Source: Nymphaea colorata (lineage: Eukaryota > Streptophyta > Magnoliopsida > Nymphaeales > Nymphaeaceae). From it: a stretch of 64,000 nt of DNA. Within the stretch, counting starts at the first letter, position 1. Each line of letters begins with the position of its first letter. The translations under genes and the position numbers were made by a program. Location: the NCBI RefSeq assembly GCF_008831285.2, contig NC_045143.1, positions 17,086,464 through 17,150,463 of the forward strand, read 5' to 3'. The notes below the pieces were generated by a model that made no database searches, was not told where the DNA came from, and saw only the letters and a list, made by a program, of their open reading frames with translations. Below are positions 62,801 to 64,000 of this stretch, in pieces.

Positions 62801-62801
62801 T
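50861..62801 (-). CDS. DNA mismatch repair protein PMS1 (MutL homologue, PMS2 type), 937 aa
   Basis: PMS1 pairs with MLH1 to form MutL-alpha, which nicks DNA during mismatch repair. Exons (minus strand): 62520-62801, 61085-61408, 58991-60184, 57441-57727, 57227-57356, 56242-56310, 56074-56147, 55308-55373, 51565-51668, 51186-51367, 50861-50962; all phases agree. The GHKL ATPase motifs are ELVENSLDAG (54-63), DNGCGI (83-88) and GFRGEAL (118-124). The middle region is a poorly conserved linker. The endonuclease motif DQHA-x2-E-x4-E is complete at 761-772. The C-terminal metal-site motifs ACR (886-888) and CPHGRP (918-923) are present, so the nuclease should be active. The protein ends LVDLTKIPNR, shorter than the acidic tail I recall from Arabidopsis (923 aa). 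The N-terminus carries a GGGGARA repeat before the conserved IRPINKGDVHRI. Intron 8 (3.6 kb) contains a Ty3/gypsy fragment in antisense orientation. Confidence 0.97.
51876..52051. repeat. Two short local duplications in PMS1 intron 8
   Basis: CATGTTGTGTCCATGAAG occurs at about 51876 and 51922. Just downstream, an AGCCACAGCGTGGAGCAA word followed by AAGAAAAACAAAGTA and AATAAGC occurs twice, at about 51967-52008 and 52010-52051. The second pair is almost perfect, so it arose recently. Confidence 0.88.
52671..54700 (+). mobile_element. 5'-truncated, decayed Ty3/gypsy retrotransposon inside PMS1 intron 8
   Basis: Only the 3' part of pol remains. The RNase H end carries YSTYDLEFYAVV, LFTDHEALKYL and LSARHVKW, finishing near VADALSRK. 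The integrase follows, with an HHCC zinc finger (RYYWPKM, CCRICQ), D-D-E catalytic residues in MDFIVGLP, TSDRDTRF and HPQTDGQTEVVNR, then a GPY/F-like segment ending NVSDLFPY. No chromodomain is seen. The frame is broken by TGA at 52746 and 53136, a frameshift near 53203, TGA at 53719, TGA at 54007 and TAG at 54013. The gag, protease and reverse transcriptase parts and the 5' LTR are absent, with an abrupt start near 52671. The element is plus-strand while PMS1 is minus-strand. The right edge is uncertain because there is no second LTR to compare with. Confidence 0.94.
54414..54700 (+). repeat. Probable 3' LTR of the gypsy fragment
   Basis: After the last pol-region stop codon (54403-54405) a T-rich block begins with TGTAAATTTGG, the TG expected at an LTR start. 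It contains a promoter-like TATAAAAGG at 54532-54540 preceded by a GC-richer stretch. The end near 54700 is a guess. Without the 5' LTR, a primer-binding site or a target-site duplication the limits cannot be proved from this window. Confidence 0.5.
58396..58429. repeat. (AC)n microsatellite in PMS1 intron 3
   Basis: A CA dinucleotide run of about 16 units follows GCATGCGCATG in the intron between PMS1 exons 3 and 4. A shorter (AC)n run lies nearby at about 58615-58627. Confidence 0.9.
61771..61921. repeat. 76-bp tandem duplication in PMS1 intron 1
   Basis: Units at 61771-61846 and 61847-61921 share ACTGGG, TAGACTTCCAG, the CACCAA/AACCAA and TTTCACTG words, AAATCCAAAATT, TAC-CATTCC and CAGA, in one order. 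Identity is about 80 percent by eye. No reading frame is present. Confidence 0.82.
62750..62791 (-). repeat. In-frame 21-bp minisatellite in PMS1 exon 1
   Basis: A 21-bp GC-rich unit (on the plus strand CCGCGCGGGCGCCACCGCCA plus C) is present twice with no change. On the PMS1 strand each copy encodes seven residues, GGGGARA, so copy-number changes would alter the protein length without shifting the frame. The repeat lies before the conserved start of the GHKL domain. Confidence 0.9.
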
Positions 62802-64000
62802 CGTTACGCCGACGGAAATCCTCCCGCCAAGCCCCCACAAACGCGAGACTCCCGCGGGAAATTTACCCGCCAGCACTTCCCGCGCCAAGGGTTATACCTT
62901 TGCCAGAAACGGATCCGACCTTTTCTTCCGTTTTATATCTAGACGGTGGTGGAAATTGCAATATTATCAGTATCGGATCTCGTCTTGTATATCGAGTCGT
63001 GTCGGCCGAAATTTACATTCATGTATTAGGTTCTATAAAACCTTAAATATAAAGCGATTTGGTTTGGTCCAAACAACTTTTATATTAGCCGAAATCTGGG
63101 GATATGGCTCTTTTTCGGCTTTTACTTGCGTTAATTAGCTAGCCGTAGCACGCGTATCGGCTGATCAGGGCAATAGTCGCCGATACTAGTGGGACTTTTC
63201 CCGTTATGAATCTTAATACCGTTTACATTCCCTCCATTTCGTTAGCGTCGCCGATGGTAGTAGTGATATATAAAGCTTAAAAACCTCTAACCCAACCAGC
63301 TATATTGTTCTCCTTAAAGTCCATCCATGTTTTTTGTAAAGTAATGCATGTTTCAAATCAAGAAAGAAATATAGAGTTCGATTCGACGGTAAATTTCACC
63401 AACCGCAGATTTAAGATCAGCCTTTGATCCGATATTTGAGGCCGCCAGCATTGGCTCACAATTGAGTTATTGTGATGTAAACGAAGTTTTTTAAGAAATG
63501 GTTTTGAAATCAAGTCGGCTAAGCTGCTTTTTATAAGAATTGACCGATCATGCGATTCAGCGGAACTAGTTGTGTGTTTCTTTCTCAACAATTGGAATTT
63601 CTGAAAAGATTAAAATACAATATGCTTTAAATTGTTTAAAAGCGACTCATAGCTTTCTCTTGAATTGGGTTTATTGCCACTTGTTCATTTTGAATCAGTC
63701 AATCCTGATTACATTTATGTAAATTAAATTGATCACAACTACTCTGCTAGACTTGCTGTTCCATGTGCATTAATTAAAAGAGGCATGCCCTTCCGAAGCT
63801 AAATCTCCAATGGCTTCCAATGCCATGGAAAAGTTCAAGACATGCAGAGAGACAAGAATGGTAGTTGATATACGACTTTCACTTAATTGAATGTCCTCCC
63901 TCCTTCATCTTCCATTTCCGATGCCACGGAAGAAGGCTCGATGCGAACAATTGCGCGATGATTTCACATGAACTCACGAAGAAGAGAGAAGACCATTTCA
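62802..64000. other. PMS1 upstream region and intergenic DNA
   Basis: The first hundred bases or so would be the PMS1 5' UTR and promoter. At about 62955-63190 the sequence is rich in TATCGG, GGCCGAA and CGATAC words similar to those at 37185-37306. No gene is visible up to the end of the window, although an open plus-strand frame crosses the PMS1 exon in antisense; I take that frame to be incidental. Confidence 0.4.

Noticed and set aside
62506-63138. 210-codon plus-strand frame antisense to PMS1 exon 1
   Set aside because: It is the GC-rich complement of the PMS1 N-terminal exon, and the PMS1 strand carries the conserved ATPase motifs.

Overview
This window is nuclear DNA from a flowering plant. 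The genes are split by GT-AG introns, intergenic DNA is AT-rich with many (TA)n and (CT/GA)n tracts, and the encoded families include plant-specific ones (WRKY49-type transcription factor, SIAMESE-RELATED CDK inhibitor, plant ARP5). The lineage cannot be fixed from the sequence alone.

Six intact genes can be read. From left to right they are: an intronless SIAMESE-RELATED (SMR) CDK inhibitor on the minus strand (8524-8760); ACTIN-RELATED PROTEIN 5 on the minus strand (12355-21151, 12 exons, 719 aa); a WRKY49-like group IIc WRKY factor on the plus strand (30136-33427, 3 exons, 355 aa); an FtsJ/RlmE-type 2'-O-ribose methyltransferase on the minus strand (38659-41505, 6 exons, 235 aa); an endosulfine/ARPP-19-like PP2A inhibitor on the plus strand (46593-49056, 6 coding exons behind a 2.2 kb leader intron, 121 aa); and the MutL homologue PMS1 on the minus strand (50861-62801, 11 exons, 937 aa). 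In every multi-exon model each junction was checked for GT/AG ends and reading phase, and all junctions agree. A seventh, unrecognised coding segment lies at 1347-2380 (minus) and may be a fragment.

Mobile and repeated DNA: a 5'-truncated, mutated Ty3/gypsy retrotransposon (RNase H end, integrase, probable 3' LTR) sits antisense inside PMS1 intron 8 (52671 to about 54700). Two MITE-like inverted-repeat elements lie at 811-964 and 22286-22465. There are local tandem duplications at 6184, 11759, 32431, 49314, 51876 and 61771, and a duplicated block inside ARP5 intron 3. A hairpin-forming (CT)n(TA)n(GA)n tract lies near 36200.

Most of the genes are housekeeping or genome-maintenance functions: chromatin remodelling (ARP5/INO80), mismatch repair (PMS1), mitotic phosphatase control (endosulfine) and CDK inhibition (SMR). 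Nothing suggests they act as a cluster. No clearly new biological system was found. The points most worth checking are the retroelement in PMS1, the 450-bp tandem duplication between the convergent endosulfine and PMS1 genes, the frame change in the unrecognised gene, and a strong cryptic splice donor inside WRKY49 exon 1.
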